Shown here piece by piece: positions 1 to 13,505 of a stretch of 64,000 bases of DNA. Every line of letters begins with the position of its first letter. The first letter of the stretch is position 1. The notes beneath the pieces are model-generated. The model ran no database searches. It had not been told where the DNA came from and was given only the letters and a program-made list of their open reading frames with translations. Position numbers and translations under genes: made by a program. Origin of the DNA: Cololabis saira (Eukaryota; Chordata; Actinopteri; Beloniformes; Belonidae); NCBI RefSeq assembly GCF_033807715.1, contig NC_084601.1, forward strand, positions 15,864,690 to 15,928,689, written 5' to 3'.

Positions 1-2910
1 ATTGTGTCTCACCTCGCAGAGGTTGAATGTACGGCTTTATTGGCTCTTGGCAGTGCAACAGGAATTCCATGAGGAAGGTGAACAAGGAAATGGAGTTCAT
101 TCAACACTGCACAATAACCTGAATGTTTGTTGTCATTAGATGATTCTTGTCTTTCATCGCCGTGAACTTTTCTCAGGCTTGACATTCTAGGGAACACACC
201 ACACGCTTAACATTTAAATTTCTCCCTGTTTTTTTGTTTGATTAATTCAACGTTTCTTGCATTTGCAGTGATGACCAATGCAGTCGAAGGCCTTCCAGTA
301 AATTAAATCAGAAGTTGGACACAAAGACAATCCTCGAGCAGGCAGATACTGCAGTTTAGAAGGCATTGTGAGTCTTATCATTATTGATTTAACTTTGGCA
401 GTTGACGCACAGCAAGCTTTCCATCCCCTTGAACTTTCCCTGACTGACAATGTCACTGGACACCGCTTTTCATCTTCATCATTACATCTTGTCTCATTGC
501 AACTGGAACATTTCATTTTGCATGTCTGCAATCATCCCCCAAGGAGATAAGAGGGGAAGAATGAGAAGATCTGGTTCTAATATAAAACTATACCCCGATG
601 TAATGAAACACACAAAAAAGGGAACCGAAGAGGGAGTCATCACAATTGGTGTCGGTCCAGACAGTGGAGGTGCTGCTGACAGCAGGGGAGGAAAGGTCAG
701 AGGGAGAGACTGGGTCAGAGATACTTTCGCTGACCCGGCATCGTAAGCTTTTGAAGGAGGAATTGCCGAGTTAACCTTTTTATCTACGAGGCACGTTTCT
801 CTTGTCCTCCTCCAAGTTTGGTTTGATTTATTCCTCCTCTCCTTCTCCGTCTTACCTCCCATACCGCGATCCGGCGGCCACGCTTTCCCTCATGTTTCCC
901 ATTCCCCTCAGTTCAGCCTAACAGGCAGGGTAATGCATAGGGTGTGACAAATGATAGGTGGCAATGCTGACATAGCTCTGTTGTTGCAACAGAGTAATGG
1001 GGCGCGGTAAAAAACCGACCCTCTCCGAGTCTGCCAGTATAACCTGAAATGCTGCTTTATCCATTTTCTGCAGTTTATTACTCCACATTGAACTGGCACA
1101 TCTCTCAGTCTTATCCTTCTCAGATATTTAACCAACATCTCCGTGGAGCCAGATTTCACTGGGAAACTGGCAAACAATACACACCCTGTTGGCTGTTTGA
1201 AATTGAATTTCAGGCATTTTAATCAATGTGTTGGCTGATGCGACCGTTTTCATTTGAAATTGCCAGGTTTACATGCTTGAAATTGACCTGAAGAACACAG
1301 TGTTCTTCCTCTTTGAGGTGGTCTTCGGCTGAATCCAAGACAGACACCCCAAAAGCCTTTATTACTGGATTTATAATTGGATTTCCCGACGACTTGTAAA
1401 CCACTACTAATTTGCACATACGGTTCCCTCCATTAAAAGAGGTGTGATTTATTAACAATGGTCATTATTTTCTCATCAACCACAAAATATCTCTACTTGT
1501 AGCCAGCACTTGAAAGTTCATTGAAGCTCATTGCAATGGAGCTTTATGAGCCAAGCCCCTTATTAGAAAGAGCTAAATTGATTATGAGTCAGTCCCAGAA
1601 AACGTCAACAAGTCTATGCTTTTCCTCAGGCTAGGAAACGGTTAAGCCTGTTATACTAAAATCCTGAAATGCGTTACATTTTATAATTAATACAATTGCT
1701 CACATACTGCATAAATAGAAAGTAATTGCATGTAGATACGTGTTTGGGTGCATGTACAACTTAAGAGGCACACGCATACTTGTAAAATCACACATCCAGT
1801 AATGTGTGGTTGTGTGAAATACGGCCAGTTAAACCCAGATCCCAGCACTCCACTTTTCACGAGCGTCTGACACTTCCCAGAGCTCCAAACAGCGTCCGGT
1901 CTGACCCGCGCTGCTCTCTAGTGGCTCTTATAGCCTTCATAGGACCAGGCCTGGGCGAACTGTAAACACCTGCTTTTTCTTTTCTGCAGTTTTTACGTGA
2001 CCGGTGTGTGTTTTTTATGTGTTTCATGCTGAAAAACAAACCAGACTGATTATGACTGCACTCAAGTAGCCGCTGTAAAAACCCCTCTCACATGCCTGCT
2101 GCATTTGCACTGATTGTGTTTTGTTAAACTGCTTTTCTGTAATGAAATAATGAAAAGAAAAACACAATGAATATCAGAGAAGAGATGTTAAAGGTGGTGA
2201 AATCGTTTTGTTTTCCTGAATCTTACTTTGCCACCGCCTTAACAACGCCATCTACAGACAAAACACGTTGGCACACAGACGCGCTCATTGTGAGAGCCCT
2301 CGCGCACAGACACTGAGCCGTGTTTATACAGCCCGGCAGTGGATTTTTTGGGAGGTGTGAGGCCAGAACTGGTGGGGTCTTCTTACACAGCCAGCCATCT
2401 TAGCCAGCAGCAAATAAAGACTCGCATTGATCCTGATGGGTGGGGTGGGCCTCAGCGAGGACCGAAGTCAGAGTGAGCTGTGTGTTGTATGCTGGTGGTC
2501 TGGGAGAGAGGCATGCATGCGTGTAAGTGCGCGAGGCGCTTTCATGTGCTCCTTTCGGCTGGCAGAGGCTGAATCCTGAAGCCACCAGCTGGTGCTTTAA
2601 TTGAGGGATCAATCACACAGCAGCCAATGAATAGTTATCAGTCCTCATCTTGGATTCAAACCATCTCATGTACATCCATTTAAAATGTTCATGAGTGAGT
2701 GAACAAGTAAACTGAAAAGGGTTTAGAAGAGTTCCCTGACATAAATATTGCAACCACTGACCTTTGTAGGCCTGTTTTCTTCAACTGAATGCTTTTGAAG
2801 CTCTGGGTGACCATTTGGCCACTTGCAAGGGATGGATTTCACCAATACTAAAGATGCTTTGCACACCCATCGGGTGGCAGTCACAGCCCTGATCTGTCAC
2901 TCAAAGCAGT
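1..2910. other. Non-coding 5' flank, no gene seen
   Basis: No open frame here looks like a protein family, and no exon with good splice sites stands out. The longest frame (minus strand, about 494-862) is low complexity. The stretch is ordinary AT-leaning vertebrate non-coding DNA. It could be intergenic, or an intron if col8a2 has non-coding exons further upstream. Confidence 0.6.
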
Positions 2911-2918
2911 CTTGGCAC

Positions 2919-3659
2919 TAGGCATGGGGCGATATACGATATTATCGTATATCGCGATAAAAAACGGCCGCGATAACGTGGGGTACTGTAATTATCGCCA
3001 ATTTTTTTTTTTGGTCACACAAGGCTACCAGCCAGGTAGAAGCCAGTGTTATTTTTTTCATGTATTTTATTAATATTATTTATTATTATTATTTATTTAA
3101 TATTTTTTCAGAGAGTAGTACAATCCGTGTGCATTTGACTACTGTGGCACTTTATTTTCACTCAATTTTTGTGTTGGCCATGCAGCTTTTGTTTTGTATA
3201 CTACAGAGCAGTGCCTTTATTTTATTATTTTTCCAGAGAGCCGTACTAAGTAGCAGGCAGCCAGCCACTGTTAAAGTTTCAGAGAGTAATACAATCAGTG
3301 TGCATTTGGCTCTACTTTGTCACTTTATTTCTATTTGTCACTTATTTCTTTCGACTCTCAGGGAAGTATTTTCTTACAAAAAAAGAAAGTTCAAATAAGT
3401 ACCGGTACCGGTACTATAGTTTACACTTTGTAATGCATAACATTTACAGTACACTATTTGTTCTCTACCTCAAGTGTCACTGTGTTGAGAATGATTTGAG
3501 AATAAATGTTCTGAAGGAACCAGTGGATCCACGGTTAGTGTTTTTCCTTGCATTTTAAGAATTTTATAAGCGACACGCTAATATCGTGATAATATCGTAA
3601 TCGTGATATTTTTGTCCACTAATATCGTGATATGAAATTTTCATATCGTCCCATGCCTA
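2919..3659. mobile_element. hAT-type non-autonomous DNA transposon, 8-bp TSD
   Basis: Both ends carry the inverted repeat TAGGCATGGGRCGATAT. The element is flanked by a perfect 8-bp duplication, cttggcac, at 2911-2918 and 3660-3667, the target-site length of hAT elements. The subterminal DNA is full of CGATAT/ATCG words, probable transposase-binding repeats. Inside, a segment beginning agagagta near 3112 recurs near 3281, so the core holds an old duplication. No transposase frame remains. Orientation cannot be assigned. Confidence 0.93.
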
Positions 3660-3667
3660 CTTGGCAC

Positions 3668-6600
3668 CCGTTCTTAACAATGCATGCCACCTTAGCCCAG
3701 TTTAATACTTGGAATTCACCCATTGCACATTTCTCATGAGGGGGGAAATGACCTAAAAAGACTAAAAATGGGTACTGCAAAAAAACAAAATAAGAGTCAA
3801 AAAATGGTTTCTTACTCCAATAGCAGAGATACTTTTGCTTAAAATAAGACAGCATTGACTAGATTTAGAAATATCAGGACTATTTCTAGAGGAGACGGTT
3901 TTTTTTACCCTTTAATTGGAAACCTGCCAGCATGATAGTGAATCTCATACTGTCCCCAAAGTGTGTTTTTCTCAAGCAAGATTCTCTGGATAAAAACTTC
4001 TGGTAAATTAACACAATGTAAGTCTAAATTCAGCATTAAATATTGTGTATATCTCTGCTTTTAAAGTGGTTATTTTAAAACTGGGGACTAGGGGGATTTA
4101 CTTGCTTCATAGTTGGCCTCATAATTAATGATTCTGCATTGGCTTCACTTTTCAGCATTGGAGGTTACCACTTTATTTTACTACAGTTCATATATGGACT
4201 GTAGTCCATTCCTTTTCTTTTTTCTTTTTTTTTTAAACCAAGTTGCATAGTATGGCTTCTTAAGTGATAATCCAGTGGTAACGTAATTTATGTCAAGTGG
4301 TAAATCCATCACAGTTGTTGCACTGCATTGCTGATTTAAGATATTTTTATTACAGTATGACCTCGACAACATACTGTAGAGTGGAATATCTTCATTTTGG
4401 TTTTCTGTGACAGAGACGCCCATTTAGGTGGAACGTTGAAACTTTAGCACAGAAGCCGCCAGCACGGACGCGTTTCAACTCCTTCGGTCAGATTTGACCA
4501 GATTTCCTGGACTTTATTAAACTATAATCTCCCCTCTACTTCTCTCTAGTATCCCTTCCATTTTAAACAGGAAAATTGCCTCCCTTTCTGTTTTTGCCGC
4601 CAACCCATGTGTGTGTTTGTGCATGTACAACATGCACATGTATGTGTGAGTCTGTTTTAGCAGCCAGTGGAAGCAGCACGTGAGATGACTGGCAGTGCAT
4701 GCATCTAAAGTAGGTCAATGGGGAGATCAAGACCGTAAGCTGTCACTTTCCTCTTTCCTCTCCTTCATCACTGTTTCTTTTTCAGTCTTCTGTAATGACT
4801 TTATGTTTCCTATATGGTTTCCTGCTCTATTTCTTCGGCTCATATCCTTCTTTTCTTTCTCAAAACATCGTAAGGCTCTGTGACCTCGACGTACGTTCCA
4901 GTCTCCCTCCATCACCACCAACGGTGGCATTCGAAGGCACGATCTGTAACAACTCTGCTTTTTTCATGGAAGTTCAGGCTGTGGAATCCTGCGATTGAAC
5001 AGGCTAATAGAGGATTTTTCTGGGCTTTTCCTTCCTGGAAGTTTGCCCTTAGCCCCGGCTACGTGCAGCTTGGGATTTTTCCAGCCTTGGCAAAAAAAGA
5101 ATGGAACAATTGATGGTGTGTGATTGTTCCGGGTTTACACCCCCTCCTTATTACAGCACTCCAGAACATTTCTCACCTTCATAGCGCTGAATTTTAAATA
5201 GACCCATGTGCACTCTCTCCACATGGGCTTTGACTTTTACCACAGCCAGGTTTGACTCTGGATGACCCTCCACCTTGAATATTTTGATACACAGTTTGGG
5301 AATAACAAAGCTGTTTTGGAAAAGAAAAAAAAAAACGGGACTTCAGACTAGTATTAAGGAACTTTGTGAACTATGCTGCGGTGGCCTGTTTAGAGCTCTT
5401 TTCTTTGCCTCAAAGTTTTCTTTGCATTATATGACCTGTGTCCACTGTTCTTTCATTCCTCTGGAGGAGGAAAAAGCCACTTAATCAGTGAGGGCAACAA
5501 AGATTTGAAGATTTGGTGAGGGACATGGTACAGGAACACAAACTGATAGAAGTACATTGAGGCCTTGATCCTCAACAACACTGTACAGCTGACTGCTCAC
5601 TTGACAAAATAAACTGTGGCGTGGATGTCCTGTGCTTCTGCCTTTGCAAAAATAAACAGACTATGCAGTCCTATTTTGAGACTTTAAAAAAACCCAAGAC
5701 ATGTATACAAAGTACAGAATTAATTGAATACAAAGTTTATCTGCTAAGACTTAATTCCGCATCGACTCATTAAACTTTTATTAATTTAATCAGAAATCAC
5801 AAAGTCCTAAAGCTTTTTTTTTTAAAGATCATGCCACCTAGTGGTTGATGCAAGGAAGTACATGTCTTCATGAATGACTGCTCAATGCTAATGCCAATGA
5901 TGCTAATATTGCCCACTCATTGCTGTCATGGAAGAGGCTTTATCTTTATAAGAACCTGCACCTGTAGTCTATATAATTCAACATGGTCAGACAAATTAAA
6001 AAGTTTCTGTTTTTCAAAATCCTCTCCACACGCTGAAAGGAAGAGGAAACACCCCCAAACAGGGTTTTGGAGTAGGAATGAATGAACTTGAAAACGCAGA
6101 GCCGTTAAGATGATCGACATATACAAAGAAACATTTGTCCCAACTCTTTCAAAATGAGCTTGTTTTAGGTACGGAGACAAATGTAAATAAAAATGTTTGC
6201 ACTTTAAATTGAAGCAGAAGAAGTTAAGTGATGATGTATTAGCAATAATAATTTTTTTGGAGTTAACAAAGTCTTGTCCTGTTTTCAGATAATTTATGAG
6301 ACAAACTCTTCAAAAACAAGAGACTGAAATTAAGAGTAAACCAAGTTCTTATGATGGACTATTTCTGAATGTTTCAGTGTAATCACACTAAAAACAACAT
6401 TTTACGTGAATGTTTTTCCAAATTTATGTTTCATTCATATTTTTGTCATTTTTGCAGTCTTTTTGAGATCACATATAACGTCTTTGCATTTTTAGCTTCA
6501 GAGCCGAAAACTTAAAATTAATGTTTTTTTTAAAGAAAATCCCTGAAGTCAGCTGCAGTGGTTGACTGTGCACAGGCCTGGCCAATAACCAAGACATCTG

Positions 6601-9358
6601 TTTAAGGTTGTTGACTTACTACTCACAATAAAGGCATCTTGTTTTCTCAAATGCACTTTTATTTTGTAGGATTGCAGATAAATATCAGATCAGAATGACA
6701 ATGCTGACTGATCTGAAGGCACATTTTTGCATTCGAGCACAAATTAAGCAAAGTTGGAAAAAAACTAAAAAAAAAACTCTACAGTTCTTTAAAAAAAAGT
6801 TAAATTAAAACTTACAAGTTTGAAAATCAATTAGTTTTTAACCATCTTTGTATATGGTTAAAAATCAATTAGTTTTTAAATTGACAGTGTATTGTCATTT
6901 CTAAAATTGTTCATTTCATTTTAGACTGCAAGATACCTCGAAAGCTGATTCCTTTCAGCTGTTTTTTTTCCTTTTTTCCACTCTTACCCCTACACTTTTG
7001 CTTTTACATTTAAATTAAGAGCAAAGAATGGGCTCACATGGTTTCGCTTTTGGCAGCAAACAATAAGAGTATTCACACCAGCAATGAGCAGCACAGAGAG
7101 CAGGAGGCTCAAGGAAGAGAAAGGGGGGAACAGGAGAGGGGGAGAAAACAGCTGAGTTTGCCAGTTGAGGAAGAGAAAGACAGAACGATCCTTCTGATTT
7201 ACAGGAGATCATATTACTGGATGTCCTCAAGGTTTTCCTTCGGAGGTGAGGTCATTTCCACAGTGCCCTCTAACACACAGCTCCCTTTATAGCTGAACGT
7301 TCCACCTTCATAAATCTCTAGTTTTGCATTAATTTCTCATTTTTCATGTGATGAGTCCGTTTTTGAAAGTGTGGAAGTGTGCTTTCAGTGACCTGTCTTG
7401 TGGCACTGAAAACCAGAACTTTATTACTCTGGAAAACGTGGCGGTCGACCGCCCCTGTGTACGAGAGTCTGTTCCCGCTTTCTTCTCGACGCACGTATGA
7501 GTTCAAGTGCACCGACAGGGCAGGCGAGAAAGTACGGCTATCACCCCCCCCCCCCCCCCACCCCGTATTGTAATGCACTTCCTCAACGGTCAGGGGTGAG
7601 TTTGAGTGTTTTACAAACTTTCACAATGTCTCAAAAAAGATGATATGATAAAGCATTGAATCGGAAAAGCAGCAGGGGAATTTTTGAATTACATGTCGTA
7701 ATGGATGCCTTTTCGCCTGCTTGAAACTATTACTGCTCAGAGCCGAGGAGCAAGCGAGGGTGAAACTCACACGGGTCTGTGTAACTTGTCTTCTTCCTAT
7801 GTGCCACATAGAAACACTTTCATCTGCACGAGACATCAGAACTTATTTTATTATTGGCTTGTCTGCCTCATTGGTCCGACCCAGGGGTGTTAAATATGTC
7901 TTTCTTTGAATTAAGTCATCAAGAAAATGAAAACCTTTCTATCTGACCTCCTCCCTCCCCACAACCTGTCTCCCTCTCCACACTCAACGCGACCTGAACT
8001 TTCCATTTCCTATTTCCACGCTCCGTCTTTAATCATCAGTATAAGTTCGACCCTCTCAAACGTTTTTTTTTTGCAACCATTTCAACCTTCAGGGATGTTG
8101 GGAAAACATATCCATGCTCCAAAGTTGAAACTTCCCTCCAAATGATTACGCTCCATCTTTCTATAGCCTCTGTGTTTATTTTATTTTAATTTTTTTTCTG
8201 CAGCAGATTTTAGTTCTGTCTTCACCTCACGTGAAATAATAGGTGGGGAACCTTTATTTTACTTCTTATGTTAAGCATGAAGACAAAAACATTTGAACCC
8301 AAGTACACACAGCAGACATGCTGCAGCTGTACGGGAATCACCAAAGGAAAAAAAGAAAAAGCAAGAAAGACAAAATGAGAAGGATTTGAGGAGGTTTATG
8401 GCTTCATAAATCTGAAAGAAACAAATGTTTAAGTGTGACATGATTCGCTTTGGTGGAAGGTGGATCTCCCGCATGTGTTTTAGTGAAGAGCGCCTGCATG
8501 TTTTCGCAGCCACATTGTAGTTCATGTTACAGTTAGAAAGTCATAAAAGTCAGTGTAAATGTATGTTATAGTGCTAAGAGGCACAACTGCAGCAAAGGAT
8601 AACGTTTCTGCTCAAGAACGTAATCACAAATTCCCAGAATAGCCTAGACTAAGACTGCTCACTGGCTACAAGCTTCACTAAAGTGTTAGACCAGCACGTC
8701 TCTTTTCCACCTGAACATTGGGTTGATTTACTAGCTAAAGTTGTCCACGCTATTCCTTTAGTTGTTTATGTTCCGTCGCAGCCAAGCTTTCCCGAATACC
8801 TGTTGGAAATGCTTGTGAGTCTGGACTTTCTACTCATTCAATTTCTGTGTGACATAAACAGCGAGAGCAAAATACCTCTGGTTGTGAGTGGACCTCCCTC
8901 CAACCATGAAGAGCAAGAAGGTGCGTGGCGAACACGTGGATGCACTTTTAAGAGAAGAGCTCCGGTTGTGCATCAGCGACGTGCCTCCATGCCGTATTAA
9001 TTCAAAAACATGGGCCGTGACCATCATGGTTGCTTACCAAAGGCCTCACTGACTGTAACATGTGTGGAGAACACAATATTTACACATATAACCCAGAATC
9101 TGCAAGATAAATATGACTATTGGTACTGGCAAATCTCTGTAATAACATGCAGCGGTCAGGGGTGTTAAGGCGATACTCTATCATTTAGGAAATGATCTTA
9201 TTTTGTCATCCGCTCCAATCGACCCAGCCTGACAAAACCACCGCAAACTGAGATTGGCCTCAACATTGACTTCACCACCTCGCCTGAGAGGCAAAATAAA
9301 CTTCCTACCAACTCCAGTAATAATGTTTTGACTCATGTGATGGGGCCTGTGCATTTAC
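3668..9358. other. Non-coding stretch, no gene seen
   Basis: AT-rich, with T and A runs and no protein-like frame. A run of about 16 C (7543-7559) is the only simple repeat of note. Nothing else is supported. Confidence 0.55.
7543..7563. repeat. Poly-C tract
   Basis: A homopolymer C run interrupted by one A. It creates false proline or glycine frames on either strand. Confidence 0.9.
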
Positions 9359-9502
<144 letters not shown>

Positions 9503-12313
9503 TAAAAAGCAATCTTGTCAGCAAATACCTACAAGGAACAGTTTTCCCAATATTTTGCGCAATGCTCAGTAATTTGAGTTCACATGTTAATGATTAACTA
9601 ATTTTTCCTCATAAACAGGTTGTATTTAACCCAGGGGACGTCAAATAGCTGAATAATAGCTCTGGTGTGAAATCGCTCATGCGACTTCGCACGCATTTTC
9701 CCGCTCACTCGGTCATGTGAGGGCATGAGCTTTAATATTTCTTCCTCATCTGGGTTTCGATTTGCTATTTTGATGTAATGGATCAATGCAAGAAAGATCC
9801 AGTTCAACCAGAAAGAGAGAAAAATAATGAACTTGTAATCTCATTGAAATCTGCCACCCAGGTTAAATCAAACAAATACTTAATGGATAAAATAGCTCGG
9901 AATTAAAAGGTTGCATAACTCTGGCCCGCCACAAAAGTTCATAACCACCACCTTCCTCCAAGCTGCAGTCATACGCTCACGGTCCTGACAGGCAGTGCAG
10001 GATCACAGAGGGGAACCTGCTACAGCCACTATTAGCCCTTCCTCTGGGTTTTATGTATATTCACCTTCACTCATTCATACAACCACCAGAGCAACAGACC
10101 TGAACCTTCCCCAATGTCAACTTTTGATAACAGCCTCGCGCTTTGCTCAACATTTTGACGCCCTGCCTGCTAAAACACACCGAGCGGTTTGTCCTGTGCA
10201 GTGGACTTCTGCTGTTGCTCTTGTTTGGTCTCTTGTTCTGGGATCCTGCCACTTTCTCTTCCATCATTCATTCTTCCGGGGTTTTCTTTCTTGTGACACA
10301 TGTTCCCATGAAGAAATATGTACTTGTTCAAAAGACGACCGGGACGGGAATCTAAATTTACTCTGAGTGGTTTTTGTTGACAGTAAGCGCAAGAGATCGC
10401 GAGGGCTGGAGAGCACCTCCTAAAGTCATGAATATTCCTTCAGCTGAGGTTGCAACTTATATCTTAACATCAAAGACAAATAAATAAAAAGTTTCTTTGT
10501 GCTGTTTTAGCAGGACCTGCTCAAAGACAAGACCACTGTTAGAGCCAGTTCCTAATTTTTCCTAATGCAGGTTCTCTTTTTGCCGTCAGAAAAAGGTTTG
10601 GTTGCTTTTAGAAAAGAGAAAAATCACAGGCCCCATACTTAACTTCTAAAATAGAAAAGTCTTTCTATCAAAGATGTATAAACATCCGAGGATCATGTCA
10701 AATGTTCTTGGTAAACTACCATTGCAGAGAGTTGCTGTAATTACAGTCGACCTGACCTGTTTTCGGAAATCTGGCTGCTGACAGTTTTTTCTGTAATTTT
10801 TCAAGTTTTACATCCGAAATGTCCAATTTCCTCCATCTCGTTATGTGTAGCTATATAATTTAGCACCCGGAGAGAAGAATAAAGATTTAACTGTGGCCTG
10901 TATTTTTTCAAATTTGTCCTCATTTACATTAATCGGCATCAATGATCATTTCCCAATATGCGGACCTTTAAGAGCTTCTCGTGACGGTTAAACGTTTCAG
11001 TAAAAACACAAAGAGGAGAATACTGGTTCTTTTATTGTGGCGGAGCTGGAGAAACATTTTTTCCAACCAAAGAAAACCTGAAATACACTTTCCAGCTGTT
11101 GACGATTAAATCGAAAGAGGGTAATGTCTCATAATATACGCACCGTGCATCACTTTTTTAAGCACTTTCATACCCAAGCCTGGCTACATTATATTAATGG
11201 CGGTTATGTTTCGTCAGTTAACGCGTTGAGGAACACTTTCTGCAAGTGAAATGACCAGAAACTCTGACCACAACTCGTATATGACGCTGTAAGCGAACAC
11301 CTCGAGGGGCTGCTCAGTGTGATGGAGGCATTACCTCATTCAAATAAAGGCAGCTCTAAATGAAACCCCACAATGTTTAATTGTCTCACACTCTCACACA
11401 CAAGCATTTGGACTGGGAATGAGCGGTGCTGTGTACCTTCACGTTTCCCTCTGAGTCTTAGGAATAAAACAAGGAGCATTCCCGTGTCAATATGGCTAAC
11501 TGAACAAATCTGGTTACATTTGGAGCTTGTTTTAAAATTTTCCAAACTTTGTCCTCATTGCTGATGCTTGAAATTCCTCTTCTCCGTGCAACTGCTGCTT
11601 CTGCTTACTGAAATCACACGAGGGGGGTTCGGTAGAGGAAGATGGCTGCGGTTGAATCACAACCCACTAGACATGTGGGCTCCTGGTTGGAGTTAAGCAT
11701 ACTTTTGGTCAAGGCTGTGGCTGAGGTTCTTCAGCTTTGGATGATTCAGCCAAAATATTCCGCCAGGTTTTAAGTGCAGTTGCCTGCGAGGCCTGTGGCT
11801 GTAACCAAAACTATTTAACTATCATGGACCTTGATTGTTGCTGAATCCTTTGGTGTTTTCATGAAAGCTGGGACCGCACGGTACACGATGTTGAGGTGAT
11901 GGTTCCTCTCCGTCTTCTCAACATGACACCAGAGCCTCCCCCGTGGGTGTACCTGTAATCCTTCGTGTTGTTTACAACGTGTGGATCCACACACGTGCGG
12001 CTGAGGAGAAGTGGAGGCGCAGCTCATTCAGCCGCACCTCCCTGGCTGGCGCTGTTAATTTCATTAGTGGGTTAGACGGAGCAGTCGGGGAAGTGTGTGC
12101 TTGGCTTCCCCTCGACAGCGTCTCCTCAGCATGTCTGAGCGGGCCTCTCGAGACGTTTTTTGAATTTGGGTTTGGAAGCTGCTGCGTCTGCTTTGGCAGC
12201 CGAGACCTCGCGGATGAGCCCCTTCGGCTATGTTTAAGTGGCATTCAACACCTATAATACCAGCTGGTTTGGAGATGGATCTGTGAGGTTTACTGTAAGT
12301 GGGGGAAGAGGAT

Positions 12314-12349
12314 GTCTGTGTGTGTGTGTGTGTTTGTGTGTGTGTGTTC
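12314..12349. repeat. (TG)n microsatellite
   Basis: Short TG repeat with one interruption. Confidence 0.9.
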
Positions 12350-13419
12350 CTTTATGCTTGCTTGCCACCATGTAAGCCGGTGCAGTAACATTTCCTCAGA
12401 ATCGCAGCAAAATTAGCAGAGCTCGAGTCAATCAAACACTACAATGGTTTATTCATGAAAACAGAAACTGCCTTACAAGCAGGTTTCCATGGTCTGCAGT
12501 AATATTTAGCATCATAAAACATGTACAGGATTTCCCCAGTGGATACTCCTTGTCTTTATAGATAGCAGGCGCTTCTTAGTCTCCTGAAATAAAGTAAACC
12601 TCATTATTATCCTTTCATTCACTCTTTATACCCAGTTTTTAGTGCTCAGGGTGGAGGCAGGCTACACTGAGGACAAGCAGCATCAAGAAACGCACAATAA
12701 CAAACCTGCACACGCACACCAGCAACTATTTCACAAGCCATAATCCGACCAGCACGCATATCCTATGAGGACTTTGAAAAGAAGGCAGAGGCAGCAGAAG
12801 AAAACTTCTGCAGGCGCACGGCCTCCACAGCCTTCCTCTGAGGAGCTCTTAACCACATTTAAAATCCATGTTTCCACTTATCATAACGGCAGACTGCTTA
12901 ACTGTCTCCATCACCTGAGCTTTTGACATGCTGTAATTCTTCTTCTGCTCCCTGCAGCTTGAGGTGTTCATAATGTTCACACGTCTCTAAGTTTACTCCG
13001 GTGATGTTTATAGGTTTATTGGTCTCTGTCATAGGTCCAGTAGTGCAGATCACTGTATTTGTATCAGCTTGCAGACTTTCAGGAGGGTATTTTTGCAGTT
13101 GGCTTCCACTCTCGTGTGGATCCTCCACCTCAGCTCATCTGCTCCTGCAACTGTTATTCATTGGTAGTTATTCAGAGATGAACTGTAACTTTTGTGTTGG
13201 CCCTCATTGATCTTTAATGATGATAGCAGATGCCTTTTTGTGCACACTGAAACACTGAGTTAGCAGTTGTTCCTTTATTAGCTCATGATTGGTCCTACAT
13301 CTCTTTGCATATAACCCCTCTCACTGGGGGGTTCTTGTCTAGAAGAAGTGCGGTTTTCATGCTCTCTCCTGTAGTCCATGAATGTCTTCTCACCCGAATC
13401 TCTATTATTAATCTGGAAG

Positions 13420-13505
13420 CTGGAGGCTATCCCAGATGTCACAGGGAGAAAGGAGGGGTGCACCTCAGACGGGTCACCAGTTCATTGCAGGACTGCTACA
13501 AACAC
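13420..13505 (-). repeat. SINE fragment
   Basis: The words 'gctggaggctatccca', 'gggtcaccagttcattgcagg' and the spacing between them match the body of the SINE at 18239-18612, which has 'ctggagcctatcccagc' and 'ggtcgccagtccatcacagg'. The tRNA head is missing, so this is an internal fragment in the same orientation. Confidence 0.7.

Noticed and set aside
494..862. 122-codon minus-strand frame near the window start
   Set aside because: Low-complexity Pro/Ser/Leu sequence without a domain or splice signals.
1908..1925. Possible CTCF motif (ctctagtggctc)
   Set aside because: Differs from the core at conserved positions; too weak to list beside the three better matches.
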